Part shown: piece by piece, positions 33,445 through 42,529 of the stretch
Layout: every line of letters starts with the position of its first letter
Position numbering within the stretch: the first letter of the stretch is position 1
Source: JALHMI01 sp964598535
GTDB lineage: Bacteria > Planctomycetota > Planctomycetia > Pirellulales > PALSA-1355
Assembly (NCBI GenBank): GCA_964598535.1
Contig: CAZRCI010000007.1
Coordinates: 1-64,000 of the forward strand
Direction of reading: 5' to 3'
DNA: 64,000 bases
Notes under the pieces: generated by a model
Database searches by the model: none
Told to the model about the DNA's origin: nothing
What the model saw: the letters and a program-made list of their open reading frames with translations, nothing else
Program-made: the position numbers and the translations under genes

Positions 33445-34073
33445 GTCTCGGTTGCCTTTCCAACATGAGGCGGCACGGCCGATGGCGTGCCTGTCGCTTC
33501 CAACAACTGCGACATGCGTTCCAGCCCGGTGCGGACACGGTTTTTGGCCGTGTTCAGGCTGCACTGCATGGCATCGGCAATTTCATGAAACTTGAGGCCG
33601 CCAAAAAAACGCAGTCGCAACGCGTCGGCCTGGGCCAACGAGAGTTGGCCGAGCAGCAGCTCGAGCTGCTGGGCACGTTCCTTGGCGAGTAATTGAGCGA
33701 GCGGCGCTCCGGGAGCGGTGACCGCAGCTTCAACGTCATCCGCGTCGTGGCGGCTGAGTGGTTCGACTGGCACGCTCCTCTGGCGGCGCTGATAGTGGGC
33801 ATGGCATTGGCGTAGCAGGATGGTCCACAGCCAAGTGCGAAAGCTGTAGCGCGCGTTGTACGTCGCGCGGAACTTGTAGGCGGAAAAGAACGCCTCTTGA
33901 ACGACGTCTTCCGCCCAATCCGCGCGGCCCAAGCGGCTGCGGGCGACGCGTCGCAGCGCGGGCTGGTAGCGGGCCACGAGCAATGAGAAGAGCTCCGTCT
34001 CGCCGGATTGCACGCGAGCCATGAGCGCGGCGTCGGTAGTGAGATTGTCACTGGAATCGAACACCGGCGGCAT
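33441..34073 (-). CDS. ECF-type RNA polymerase sigma factor
   Basis: A 210-residue ECF sigma factor. Region 2 spans ALMARVQSGETELFSLLVARYQPAL through DVVQEAFFSAYKF and FRTWLWTILLRQ. Region 4 is LSLAQADALRLRFFGGLKFHEIADAM followed by the helix-turn-helix CSLNTAKNRVRTGLERM. It should direct RNA polymerase to a specific regulon and be held inactive by the membrane anti-sigma factor encoded next, whose start overlaps its stop. ATG 34073 has AAGGA five bases upstream. An ATG 24 codons earlier (34145) has GGAGGACA before it and would add a basic Arg-rich tail, so both starts are possible. The target promoter is unknown. Confidence 0.92.
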   Translation of the reverse strand: MPPVFDSSDNLTTDAALMARVQSGETELFSLLVARYQPALRRVARSRLGRADWAEDVVQEAFFSAYKFRATYNARYSFRTWLWTILLRQCHAHYQRRQRSVPVEPLSRHDADDVEAAVTAPGAPLAQLLAKERAQQLELLLGQLSLAQADALRLRFFGGLKFHEIADAMQCSLNTAKNRVRTGLERMSQLLEATGTPSAVPPHVGKATET

Positions 34074-34206
34074 TGTCCTTCGAAGGCTCTCGACGGACCT
34101 GCGCACTCCACGGCGGCGCGGCCTCGATCGAGTTGGCGCATGCATTGTCCTCCGACCAGAACCGCGAAGCAAGGGATGCGCCGCCCTCGCCCTGGCCCGG
34201 CGGCTG

Positions 34207-34785
34207 CTAACCCAGCCGAGTCAGATAGTCGGCCAACGCACGTCCCAACGAGCGAACCTGCTGGTGCTGCTTCGGGTCGACGAGCGAGCCGTCGGCGGCG
34301 AAGACCTTGTTGGCCACGGGAATCGACAGCGTCGTGGGCAACACGACCACGCCGATGTTGCCCAGGATCGCGCGGACGTGGACGAGCCCTCGTAGGCCTC
34401 CCAGCGCGCCAGGCGAAGCGCTCATGATGACCGCCGTTTTGCCGGCGTATTCTGCCAGCGGCTGCTGCCCCTCGACAGGACGCGATATCCAGTCGAGGGT
34501 ATTCTTGAGCAGCGGGCTGATCGAGCTGTTGTACTCGGGCGATGCGATCAACAGCCCCTGATGCGTGAGAAATAGTTCCTTGAGCTTGCGACCGTTGGGG
34601 GGGAGGCCGTAGGCGGCTTCCTCATCCTGGTCGAACAGCGGCAGCGGATAATCGCGCAAGTCGACGAGCGTCACCTCGGCCCCGGCCTCGCGAGCGCCGT
34701 CGACGGCGACCTGGATCATGCGTTTATTGAAGGAAGCTTCGCGGGCGCTGCCCGCAAAAGCTAGAATTTTGGGCGTCTGGGGCAT
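34207..34785 (-). CDS. NADPH-dependent FMN reductase family protein
   Basis: A 192-residue flavodoxin-fold oxidoreductase. The FMN phosphate loop is LAFAGSAREASFNKRM, and the PEYNSSISPLLKNTLDWISRP segment is the signature of the NAD(P)H-dependent FMN/quinone/chromate reductase family. SASPGALGGLRGLVHVRAIL contacts the flavin. Likely a cytosolic quinone or azo reductase; substrate not determined. ATG 34785 starts the domain directly; the longer frame has no support. A thioredoxin-like ferredoxin is divergently encoded 160 bp away. Confidence 0.92.
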   Translation of the reverse strand: MPQTPKILAFAGSAREASFNKRMIQVAVDGAREAGAEVTLVDLRDYPLPLFDQDEEAAYGLPPNGRKLKELFLTHQGLLIASPEYNSSISPLLKNTLDWISRPVEGQQPLAEYAGKTAVIMSASPGALGGLRGLVHVRAILGNIGVVVLPTTLSIPVANKVFAADGSLVDPKQHQQVRSLGRALADYLTRLG

Positions 34786-34946
34786 TATTGGAGCGCTTTT
34801 TCCAAGAATTGATCGATAGGACCCGCCACCCCGGCGCGAGCGGCCATCGTAGAATATAACGTATCCGGTCCGTGACGCGCGCCCCCCCGGCGCCTCGAGC
34901 GACCCGTTCTGCTTACAACCGTCCACCGCCCCGTGCAGTTCCCGCA

Positions 34947-35267
34947 ATGCCCAAGTTCACGAGTCATATTTTCGTCTGCTGCAAGTCTGGCAAGTGCGAC
35001 AAAGACGGCAAGGAGAAGCTGCGCAGCGCGTTCAAAAAGGAACTGAAACATCGCGGCCTGACGCCGCTGGTGCGGGCCAACTCTTCCGGCTGCTTGGACC
35101 AGTGCGACGAGGGGCCGACCGTGGTGATCTATCCGCAGGCGATTTGGTACGGCGGCGTGAGCGTGGACGACGTCGAACGCATCGTCGAAGAAACGATCGT
35201 GAACGGCCGGATCGTCGAGGAGCTAGTGATTCCCGACGAGAAGCTGAATTGCAGGAAGAAGGATTGA
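34947..35267 (+). CDS. Thioredoxin-like [2Fe-2S] ferredoxin
   Basis: A 106-residue protein of the thioredoxin-like 2Fe-2S ferredoxin family (as in the NuoE C-terminal domain and Shethna-type ferredoxins). Cysteines lie in HIFVCCKSGKCD and in SSGCLDQCDEGPTVVIYP, the usual C-x(n)-C and C-x3-C pairs that bind the cluster. It carries electrons in the cytoplasm; the partner is unknown, although a flavoprotein reductase gene lies divergently beside it. ATG 34947 begins the domain at MPKFTSHIFVC. The C-terminus is basic. Confidence 0.9.
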   Translation: MPKFTSHIFVCCKSGKCDKDGKEKLRSAFKKELKHRGLTPLVRANSSGCLDQCDEGPTVVIYPQAIWYGGVSVDDVERIVEETIVNGRIVEELVIPDEKLNCRKKD

Positions 35268-35406
35268 GCGGAGTCCTCCTACTATTCTCTCTATCTCTAT
35301 CTATTTCGCCGCTTAAGCCCTGAGAGAGACTCTCCGGCAGCCGTAAAGTCCGAACTGGCAGGGTTTTCCGAATGGGTAAAAGCCGAACGCGGGGAGGTGC
35401 AAATTC

Positions 35407-35436
35407 TTGCTTCCTGCCCTGGGGGCTGTGTATATT
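35407..35436 (+). promoter_or_regulatory. Candidate promoter for the WD40-cytochrome gene
   Basis: TTGCTT, an 18-base spacer and TATATT (35431-35436) resemble -35 and -10 boxes. The -10 match is good and the -35 poor. The start codon lies about 95 bases downstream. A (TATC)n-like stretch near 35282-35306 is low-complexity. Confidence 0.35.
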
Positions 35437-35529
35437 CGCTGTTTGGGGATCGTCGCCTCGAAGCACGCCCTCCCCTGTCCCGCCTGACCGCAACCAACCT
35501 CCCCCGGCCTGACCTCGAAGGTGCTGGTT

Positions 35530-36954
35530 ATGACCCGATCGCTTGCGATCCTTGTTCTGTTCGCGCTGGCGACTTGCTATTTGAACGCAGCCGGCGGCGA
35601 AGAGCCCTCGAAGCCCGAGGTAGCGGGTGTGAAGGTCAGTTACTTCCGCGATGTGCGGCCGCTGCTCCAGGCCCAGTGTCAGGGCTGTCATCAGCCAGGC
35701 AAGCCCGAGGGCGGATACGTGATGACCTCGCGCGACGCGCTGCTCAAGGGGGGCGAAAGCGAGCAGGCGGCGATCGTGCCGGGCAAGCCGGAAGCGAGCT
35801 ATCTGATCGAGCAGATCACGCCGTCGGACGGCCAGGCCGCGATGCCGCAAGGCAAACCGCCGCTGCATGAAGGCGAGATCAAGAAGATCGCCCAATGGAT
35901 CGCCGAGGGCGCGGTGGACGATACGCCGGCCTCGGTGCGCACGGTGATCGACGCCGCGCATCCGCCGAAATATGAATCGGCGCCGGTGCTGACGGCGCTG
36001 GACTTTTCGCCCGACGACGCGCTGCTGGCGGTGAGCGGTTATCACGAGACGTTATTGTACAAGGCCGACGGCAGCGCGTTGGTCGCCCGGCTGGTGGGAC
36101 AATCCGAGCGGATCGAATCGGTGGCTTTTTCGCCCGACGGCAAGCAGTTGGCCGTGGCAGGCGGCTCGCCGGGCCGCTTGGGTGAATTGCAGCTTTGGAA
36201 CGTGGCCGACCATTCGCTGGCGTGGACGTTGGCCGTGACGTTCGACACGATCTACGGCGCAAGCTGGTCGCACGACGGCACGAAGATCGCCTTCGGCTGC
36301 GGCGACAACACGCTGCGTGCCGTCAACGCGGCGGACGGAGCCCAGGTACTCTATCAAGGGGCGCACAACGACTGGGTGCTGGACACCGTGTTCTCGAAAG
36401 ACAGCACGTACCTGGTGTCGGTGAGTCGCGATCGCTCGATGAAGCTGGTCGAAGTAGCCACGCAGCGGTTTGTCGACAACATCACCAGCATCACGCCCGG
36501 CGCGCTCAAGGGCGGTCTCGACGCCGTGGATCGTCATCCGGCGAAGGACGAACTGCTGATCGGCGGGGCCGATGGCGTGCCGAAGATCTATCAGATGCTG
36601 CGGACGCAGGACCGGAAGATCGGCGACGACTTCAACCTGATCAAGGCGTATGAGGCCTTGCCGGGGCGGATTTACGACGTCGACTTCAACGCGGACGGCA
36701 GCCGCTTCGTCGTCGGCAGCAGCCTGAATGGCACCGGCGAGGTGCGCGTGTATGAGACCGACAGCGGCAAGTTGCTGGCCAAGATGGACGGCCAGCAGGG
36801 CGCGATCTACGCCGTGGCCTTCAATACGGCGGGCAACCTCGTGGCCTCGGCCGGGTTCGACGGCGTCGTGCGCTTGAACGACCCCGCCACCGGCGCCCTG
36901 GTGAAAGCGTTCTCGCCGGTTCCGGCAGGCGCGGAAGTCGCCGTGAACGAGTAA
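35530..36954 (+). CDS. Secreted WD40-repeat protein with planctomycete cytochrome domain
   Basis: A 474-residue exported protein with a signal peptide (SLAILVLFALATCYLNAAGG). Residues about 35-125 are a planctomycete cytochrome C-type domain with CQGCH (Cys50, Cys53, His54) and the Met ligand region QAAMPQGKPPL. The rest is a beta-propeller with WD40-like blades (VLTALDFSPDDALLAVSGY; ESVAFSPDGKQLAVAGG; GASWSHDGTKIAFGCGD; YAVAFNTAGNLVASAGFDG). Joined cytochrome and WD40 domains are typical of planctomycetes and probably make a redox-active extracytoplasmic scaffold. AAGG about nine bases before the ATG at 35530 supports the start. The large DUF1549/DUF1553 gene follows in the same direction after 67 bp. 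Confidence 0.92.
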   Translation: MTRSLAILVLFALATCYLNAAGGEEPSKPEVAGVKVSYFRDVRPLLQAQCQGCHQPGKPEGGYVMTSRDALLKGGESEQAAIVPGKPEASYLIEQITPSDGQAAMPQGKPPLHEGEIKKIAQWIAEGAVDDTPASVRTVIDAAHPPKYESAPVLTALDFSPDDALLAVSGYHETLLYKADGSALVARLVGQSERIESVAFSPDGKQLAVAGGSPGRLGELQLWNVADHSLAWTLAVTFDTIYGASWSHDGTKIAFGCGDNTLRAVNAADGAQVLYQGAHNDWVLDTVFSKDSTYLVSVSRDRSMKLVEVATQRFVDNITSITPGALKGGLDAVDRHPAKDELLIGGADGVPKIYQMLRTQDRKIGDDFNLIKAYEALPGRIYDVDFNADGSRFVVGSSLNGTGEVRVYETDSGKLLAKMDGQQGAIYAVAFNTAGNLVASAGFDGVVRLNDPATGALVKAFSPVPAGAEVAVNE

Positions 36955-37021
36955 ACCAACCCCACGCAAATACGTTTGACCAAGATAATCGCCCACCACT
37001 CCCAGGCAAGGTGTTTTCAGG

Positions 37022-40000
37022 ATGAGCATGTACCGCAAGCTGACGATGGTCGTATCGTGCGGAGCCGCGCTGGCGTTGGCTCCTTCGATGCTCGCGAGCC
37101 AGGCCCTGGCCGCTCCGGCGGAAAAACTGCCCGAGGCCGCTCAAATCACGGCGCTCGAGGTGAATCCATCGGAGATCAAACTCGAAGACCGCTATAGCTA
37201 CGCTCAGGCAATCGTCACCGCGACGCTGGCCGATGGTTCGACCATGGACGTGACGCGGATGGTCGAACCGACGGTCGAAGGCGAGCTGGTAAGCGTTTCG
37301 GAAGCACTCTTGGTGCGGCCGAAGAGCGACGGCGCCGGCAAGCTCACGCTAACCGTGGGCGGCAAGTCGATCGACGTGCCGCTGACCGTAAGCGGTCAGA
37401 CGGGCCACTACGAAGCCAGCTTCGTGGGCGAGGTGATGCCCGTCATGTCGAAGCTGGGCTGCAATGCCGGCACGTGCCACGGATCGCTGGCCGGCAAGGG
37501 CGGTTTCAAGCTATCGCTCCGCGGCTACGACGCCCTCTACGATCACCGCGCGCTGACGGATGACGTTTCGAGCCGGCGCATCAACCGCGCCGCGCCCGAC
37601 CAAAGCATGATGCTGCTCAAACCGTCGGGCGTGATCCCGCACGTGGGCGGCGTGCTGATGCAGCCCGATCAACCCTATTATGAAATCATTCGCTCATGGA
37701 TCGCCGGCGGGGTGAAGCTCGACCTGGACGCTCCGCGGGTAACCTCGATCGACGTGTTTCCGAAGAACCCGATCGTACCGCTGCCGGGCATGAAGCAGCA
37801 GATGAAGGTACTGGCCACGTACAGCGATGGCCGGGTGCGCGACGTCACGCTCGAGGCCTTCGTCGAGAGCGGCAACACCGAAGTGGCCGAGCCGAACAAG
37901 ACGGGTTTGGTGACCGTGATTCGCCGCGGCGAGGCCCCGGTGCTGGCCCGGTTCGAGGGCGCTTACACCGCGACGACGATCACGGTGATGGGAGATCGGA
38001 GCGGTTTCGAGTGGCAAGAGATGCCGGCCAACAACAAGATCGACGAACTGGTGGCCGGCAAACTCAAACGCGTGAAGACGCTCCCCAGCGAGCTGTGCTC
38101 GGACGCCGAGTTCATTCGCCGGGCGTCGCTCGACCTGGTCGGCCTGCCGCCGACGCCCGAGGACGTGCGATCGTTCCTGGCCGACGAGCGAGACACGAAC
38201 GTAAAACGGGCCGAACTAATCGACCGGCTGGTGGGCAGCGGCGACTACGTCGAGCTGTGGACGAACAAGTGGGCGGATCTGTTGCAGGTAAACCGCAAGT
38301 TTTTGGGCGAGGAGGGCGCGTTCGCGCTGCGCGGCTGGATCAAGCAGGCGACGTCGTCGAACATGCCGTACGACGAGTTCGTGTACACGATTCTGACGGC
38401 GAGCGGTTCGACGCTCGAAAATCCGCCAGCGGCCTATTACAAAGTGCTGCGAACGCCGCAGGATTTGATGGAGAACACGACGCAACTCTTCTTGGGCGTG
38501 CGGTTCAACTGCAACCAATGCCACGACCATCCGTTCGAGCGCTGGACGCAAGGGCAATACTTCCACCTGGCCGCGTATTTCGCGCAGGTCGGCCGCAAGG
38601 CGGATCCCGTGGCCAAGGGGCAATTGATCGGTGGCACCGCCGTCGAAGGCGGCACGCCGCTCGTCGAGGACATCTTCGACGCCGGCGCCGGCGAAGTCAC
38701 CCACGGTGGCACGGGACAACCGGCCGCTCCCTCGTTCCCCTACGAACACAACGATCAGGCCGAACAGGATGCCTCGCGACGCGAACAGCTCGCCCGCTGG
38801 ATCACGTCGAAAGAAAACCAGTATTTCGCCAAGAGCTACGTAAACCGGCTGTGGGGCTACCTGTTTGGCCCTGGCATCATCGAACCGATCGACGATATTC
38901 GCGCGGGCAATCCGCCCACGAACCCCGAACTGCTCGATTACCTGACGCAGGAGTTCATCGACAGCGGGTTCGACATGCAGCACGTGTTGAAGCTGATCTG
39001 CAAGTCCCGGACATATCAGCTTTCGATCAAGACGAACAAGTGGAACGAAGACGATGCGATCAATTACTCGCACGCGATTGCCCGGCGGCTGCCGGCCGAG
39101 GTGCTGTACGACACGATTCAGCAAGCGTGCGGCTCGGTGAGCAAGCTGCCGGGCGTGCCGGCCGGCTATCGGGCGACGCAACTTCCGGACGTGGGACTGA
39201 CGTTGCCGAGCGGGTTCTTCGAGGTCTTTGGCCGTCCGGCGCGCGAGAGCGCCTGCGAATGCGAGCGCAGCGACGGCATGATGCTGGGCCCTGTGATGAC
39301 GCTGGTGAACGGCCCGACCATCGCCGAGGCGATTGCCGACGCAGGCAACGAGATCACGAAGCTCGTGGCCACCGAGCCGGACGATGCCAAGCTGGTGAAT
39401 GAAATCTTCCTGCGAATGCTCGCTCGGCCGGCCTCGCAGGAGGAAATCACCACGGGCATCGCCGCACTCCATGCCAGCGCGGCCGACGTCATCGAGCTGC
39501 AAAGCCAACTGATCGAGCATCAGAAGAAAGTCGACGCGGCCCAAGCGGAGTGGGAGTCGCGGCAGGTGGCGCCGGCGTGGAGGACGGGCGCGCCCGTGGC
39601 GCTCGCATCGAGCATGAACGCAAATCTCGCAGCGCAACCGGATCTTTCGATTCTAGTAACCGGGGCCAACGGCAAAGGCACCTACACGGTTTCGATTCCG
39701 GTGCCGGAAGGGCCGCTGACGGCGTTGCGTGTGGAGCTGTTGGCCGACGACTCGCTGCCTCAGCGAGGGCCGGGCCGCGCGGCGAATGGCAATCTGGTCC
39801 TCTCGGAACTGAAAGCCACGATCGCGCCGCAGGCGGCGGCCGATCAAGCGAAGCCCCTTGAGTTCGGCAAAGCGACCGCCGACTTTGGTCAGAACGGATA
39901 TCCCGTGACGGGGGCCCTCGACGGCAATCCCGGCACGGGCTGGGCGCTCGCCGGAGGCATCGGTAAGAATCATGTGGCGGTGTTCGAGCTCAAAGAACCG

Positions 40001-40348
40001 CTCACGCTCGATGGGCCGGCGGTTCTAACGGTGACGCTCGACCAGCAGCATGACAATACGCACACGATCGGCCGGTTCCGCCTGGCCACGTCGCCAACTC
40101 CCTCGCCGAGCGCAACGTCGAACTTGCCGGAAGCGATCGCGACGATCTTGACGGTGAAGCCCGAGCTGCGCACGGCCGAACAGCAGGCGGAACTAGCGAA
40201 CTATCACCGCGCGCTCGATGCCCAGTGGGCACGGTTCGACCAGGCGGTGAAGAGTGCCGCGGAGCAACAAAAGAACGTGCGGCTGACCGGCGCGCAGGAT
40301 CTGACCTGGGCCCTGATCAACAGCCCCGCCTTTTTGTTCAACCGGTAA
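37022..40348 (+). CDS. Large DUF1549/DUF1553 protein with Ig-like and variant cytochrome motif
   Basis: An 1108-residue exported protein (signal MVVSCGAALALAPSMLASQALA). Residues 40-125 are a bacterial Ig-like domain (BIG2 type: ITALEVNPSEIKLEDRYSYAQAIVTATLADGS). Then comes a cytochrome-like segment with the longer-spaced CNAGTCHG motif (Cys147, Cys152, His153), and a second BIG2-like stretch (TSIDVFPKNPIVPLPGMKQQM). DUF1549 has SLDLVGLPPTPED and CNQCHDHPFERW; DUF1553 has NRLWGYLFGPGIIEPIDDIRAGNPPTN. The C-terminal 250 residues are an extra beta-rich region, ending with AWALINSPAFLFNR-like sequence. It forms a unit with the WD40-cytochrome gene upstream; the DUF1501 partner often found here is absent. 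Confidence 0.93.
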   Translation: MSMYRKLTMVVSCGAALALAPSMLASQALAAPAEKLPEAAQITALEVNPSEIKLEDRYSYAQAIVTATLADGSTMDVTRMVEPTVEGELVSVSEALLVRPKSDGAGKLTLTVGGKSIDVPLTVSGQTGHYEASFVGEVMPVMSKLGCNAGTCHGSLAGKGGFKLSLRGYDALYDHRALTDDVSSRRINRAAPDQSMMLLKPSGVIPHVGGVLMQPDQPYYEIIRSWIAGGVKLDLDAPRVTSIDVFPKNPIVPLPGMKQQMKVLATYSDGRVRDVTLEAFVESGNTEVAEPNKTGLVTVIRRGEAPVLARFEGAYTATTITVMGDRSGFEWQEMPANNKIDELVAGKLKRVKTLPSELCSDAEFIRRASLDLVGLPPTPEDVRSFLADERDTNVKRAELIDRLVGSGDYVELWTNKWADLLQVNRKFLGEEGAFALRGWIKQATSSNMPYDEFVYTILTASGSTLENPPAAYYKVLRTPQDLMENTTQLFLGVRFNCNQCHDHPFERWTQGQYFHLAAYFAQVGRKADPVAKGQLIGGTAVEGGTPLVEDIFDAGAGEVTHGGTGQPAAPSFPYEHNDQAEQDASRREQLARWITSKENQYFAKSYVNRLWGYLFGPGIIEPIDDIRAGNPPTNPELLDYLTQEFIDSGFDMQHVLKLICKSRTYQLSIKTNKWNEDDAINYSHAIARRLPAEVLYDTIQQACGSVSKLPGVPAGYRATQLPDVGLTLPSGFFEVFGRPARESACECERSDGMMLGPVMTLVNGPTIAEAIADAGNEITKLVATEPDDAKLVNEIFLRMLARPASQEEITTGIAALHASAADVIELQSQLIEHQKKVDAAQAEWESRQVAPAWRTGAPVALASSMNANLAAQPDLSILVTGANGKGTYTVSIPVPEGPLTALRVELLADDSLPQRGPGRAANGNLVLSELKATIAPQAAADQAKPLEFGKATADFGQNGYPVTGALDGNPGTGWALAGGIGKNHVAVFELKEPLTLDGPAVLTVTLDQQHDNTHTIGRFRLATSPTPSPSATSNLPEAIATILTVKPELRTAEQQAELANYHRALDAQWARFDQAVKSAAEQQKNVRLTGAQDLTWALINSPAFLFNR

Positions 40349-40459
40349 TCGGCAAGAAGCCGGACGGATCGCGGTCGCGATGGACGCCTCTGGTTGCCGA
40401 TGTGCGCACCTGCGACGGCTGGGCCCGTTTCCTTCCGGCTGTCAGACGGTTAGGATGAC

Positions 40460-41443
40460 GTGGCCACCGCAGTATGGATGTTGCCGATCGGCGGCGATCC
40501 TCTCGGTGCCGGCTTTCCTGTTTCCTGCCTGCCCTCCGGACAACGGCAACTCGTGTACGTCGAAACGCATTCGCTAACCAAGAGCTATGGCGACTTTGTC
40601 GCGCTGAATGGTTTCAGCTTTGGCGTCAGCCGGGGCGAAGTCGTGGGACTCTTGGGACCCAACGGGGCGGGCAAGACCACGCTCCTGCGAACGCTGATGG
40701 GATTTTTGCGACCCACCAGCGGCAGCGCCTCGATCGATGGGCTCGATTGCTATCGACAATCGCATGAGGTGCATCGGCGGGTATCGTATCTGCCGGGTGA
40801 CGCGAGGTTGTTCCGCACGATGCGGGCGCGCGAGGTGATCGATTTCTTCACGTCGGTGCGACGCGACCATAGCCGTCCCCGAGCCGAGAAGCTCGCATAC
40901 GACCGCTTCGGGCTCGACCCGGCGCGGCCCGTGGCGGCCATGTCCACCGGAATGCGTCAGAAGCTGGCCCTGGCCGTGACGCTGGCCGTCGCTACGCCGC
41001 TGGTGATCCTCGACGAGCCGACGTCGAACCTCGATCCGACGATGCGGGCGGACGTGGCCGCGTTGGTTTCGGAAGCCAAGGCCGCGGGGCGCACGGTGGT
41101 TTTTTCCTCGCACGTGATCAGCGAGGTTGAACAGGTTTGCGATCGGGCCATCATTCTGCGCGCCGGCAAGCTCGTCCATACTCAGGTGCTTGCGGAGCTG
41201 AAACGAAAGCACCGCATTCGAGCCCGGCTCACCGGTCCCATGCCGGAGGCGCCGGCGAGCTTCAACGGCCAGGTGAGCCTGACGCACGGTCCGGGCGGCG
41301 ATTTACTCATCGAGACGCCCGGCGAGCTCTCGGGCATGCTGGGCTGGTTGGCGACGTTGCCGCTGGCGGAAGTGCGCATTGAACCCGTGGGGCTCAACGC
41401 GTTTTACGAGCAGTATCATCCGTTCGAAGTCGCGCAGGACTGA
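40460..41443 (+). CDS. ABC transporter ATP-binding protein
   Basis: An ABC ATPase with Walker A GPNGAGKTT, signature MSTGMRQKLALAVTLA, Walker B LVILDEPTSNLD and the switch His in VVFSSHVISEVEQ. It is of the ABC-2 exporter type (CcmA/NatA-like), with a C-terminal extension after the nucleotide-binding domain. The signature LSGGQ is replaced by MSTGM, common in this class. The start is uncertain: GTG 40460 has AGGA nearby, but a GTG at 40553 (MYVETHSLTKSYGDF) would give the usual family N-terminus. The permease gene follows after 17 bp; the two form one exporter. Substrate unknown. Confidence 0.92.
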   Translation: MATAVWMLPIGGDPLGAGFPVSCLPSGQRQLVYVETHSLTKSYGDFVALNGFSFGVSRGEVVGLLGPNGAGKTTLLRTLMGFLRPTSGSASIDGLDCYRQSHEVHRRVSYLPGDARLFRTMRAREVIDFFTSVRRDHSRPRAEKLAYDRFGLDPARPVAAMSTGMRQKLALAVTLAVATPLVILDEPTSNLDPTMRADVAALVSEAKAAGRTVVFSSHVISEVEQVCDRAIILRAGKLVHTQVLAELKRKHRIRARLTGPMPEAPASFNGQVSLTHGPGGDLLIETPGELSGMLGWLATLPLAEVRIEPVGLNAFYEQYHPFEVAQD

Positions 41444-41460
41444 ACAATCGCGGATTGGCC

Positions 41461-42318
41461 ATGAATCGGGCGCTCTGGAAAAAAACGATTCTTGAATCTC
41501 GCTGGTTACTGGCTGGCGGCATGGTGTTCATGTTCGCGGTGCAGTGGCTGCGGGTGTGGATCGCCAGCTTCTTCAGCGCGCAGGCGATGGAAGGCATCTT
41601 CAGCTTCATGCCGGTGGAGGTCGAAGGCCTGTTGCCAGTGTCGTACACGCAGATGGCCACGACCGCCGGACGGATTGCCGTCGGCTACGACGACCCGATC
41701 GTGCTGCTGCTGGTGACCGTGTGGGCGGTAGCCCGGGGTAGCGACGCGGTGAGTGGCGAGTTGAACCGCGGCACGATGGAGATGGTGCTGGCACAACCCG
41801 TCACGCGGCTGGGCGTGCTCTTTTCGCAGGGCGTATGGACCCTTGTGGGGGGCGTGCTGCTGTGCGGCGCGGCGTTGGCGGGCACGTTCGTGGGTTTGGA
41901 AACCGTGGCGCTCGATCAGCCGGTCGAGCTGCGCGTGTTCGTGCCGGCGGCGCTCAACTTATTTGCGATCACGGTCTTTCTGGCGGGACTGAGCACGATG
42001 GTTTCATCGCTCACGAACTTTCGCGCACGAACGATCGGCATCGTGGGTGGATTTTATGCCGTGTCGATGGTCGCCAAGATCGTGGGGCGCGTGGCAACCG
42101 ACTGGGAATGGCTGGCGCACCTCTCGTTTTTCACGCCATTTGAGCCACAACTCCTGGTGGGCGCACGCAATCGGGCCTGGACCTGGTGGATGGATTCGGG
42201 CGATTCATTCTTGCTGGGTGGCCTGGCGTATGACAGCATCCTCATCGGACTGGGGCTCGCGTTTTACATCGTGGCGGCGGTCATCTTTTGCAAACGCGAC
42301 CTGCCCGCGCCGCTCTGA
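41461..42318 (+). CDS. ABC-2 type transporter permease
   Basis: A 285-residue membrane protein with about six hydrophobic segments (WLLAGGMVFMFAVQWL; VLLLVTVWAVARGS; GVWTLVGGVLLCGAALAGTFVG; ALNLFAITVFLAGLSTMVS; a segment near GIVGGFYAVSMV; ILIGLGLAFYIVAAVIF). Typical ABC-2 features are ARGSDAVSGELNRGTMEMVLAQPVTR after the second helix. It pairs with the ATPase encoded 17 bp upstream to form an exporter. ATG 41461 is preferred to the TTG two codons earlier. The following gene is on the same strand but 211 bp away and probably a separate unit. Confidence 0.9.
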   Translation: MNRALWKKTILESRWLLAGGMVFMFAVQWLRVWIASFFSAQAMEGIFSFMPVEVEGLLPVSYTQMATTAGRIAVGYDDPIVLLLVTVWAVARGSDAVSGELNRGTMEMVLAQPVTRLGVLFSQGVWTLVGGVLLCGAALAGTFVGLETVALDQPVELRVFVPAALNLFAITVFLAGLSTMVSSLTNFRARTIGIVGGFYAVSMVAKIVGRVATDWEWLAHLSFFTPFEPQLLVGARNRAWTWWMDSGDSFLLGGLAYDSILIGLGLAFYIVAAVIFCKRDLPAPL

Positions 42319-42529
42319 CGCGCTGCCCAGGCCGACTCGGCCGGAGTCTTTGCAAAACCGTCGGCGGCCCGAAATTTGCCCGAAGCGAGCAAGATCGCGT
42401 TGATTAAACTGGAGTTAGACGCCCCCTCCCCGGGGTGCCGGTAACTCGCATGGCGTCGTTTGGCCAATGGCGTCATAATGCCCCGGCATTTTTCCGCGGC
42501 GTCCCTCGAGTGTTCATCAAGGAGCAGTC

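Noticed and set aside
37696..39402. Plus-strand 568-codon frame
   Set aside because: It runs in another frame within the DUF1549/DUF1553 gene and is Arg-rich with no family features.
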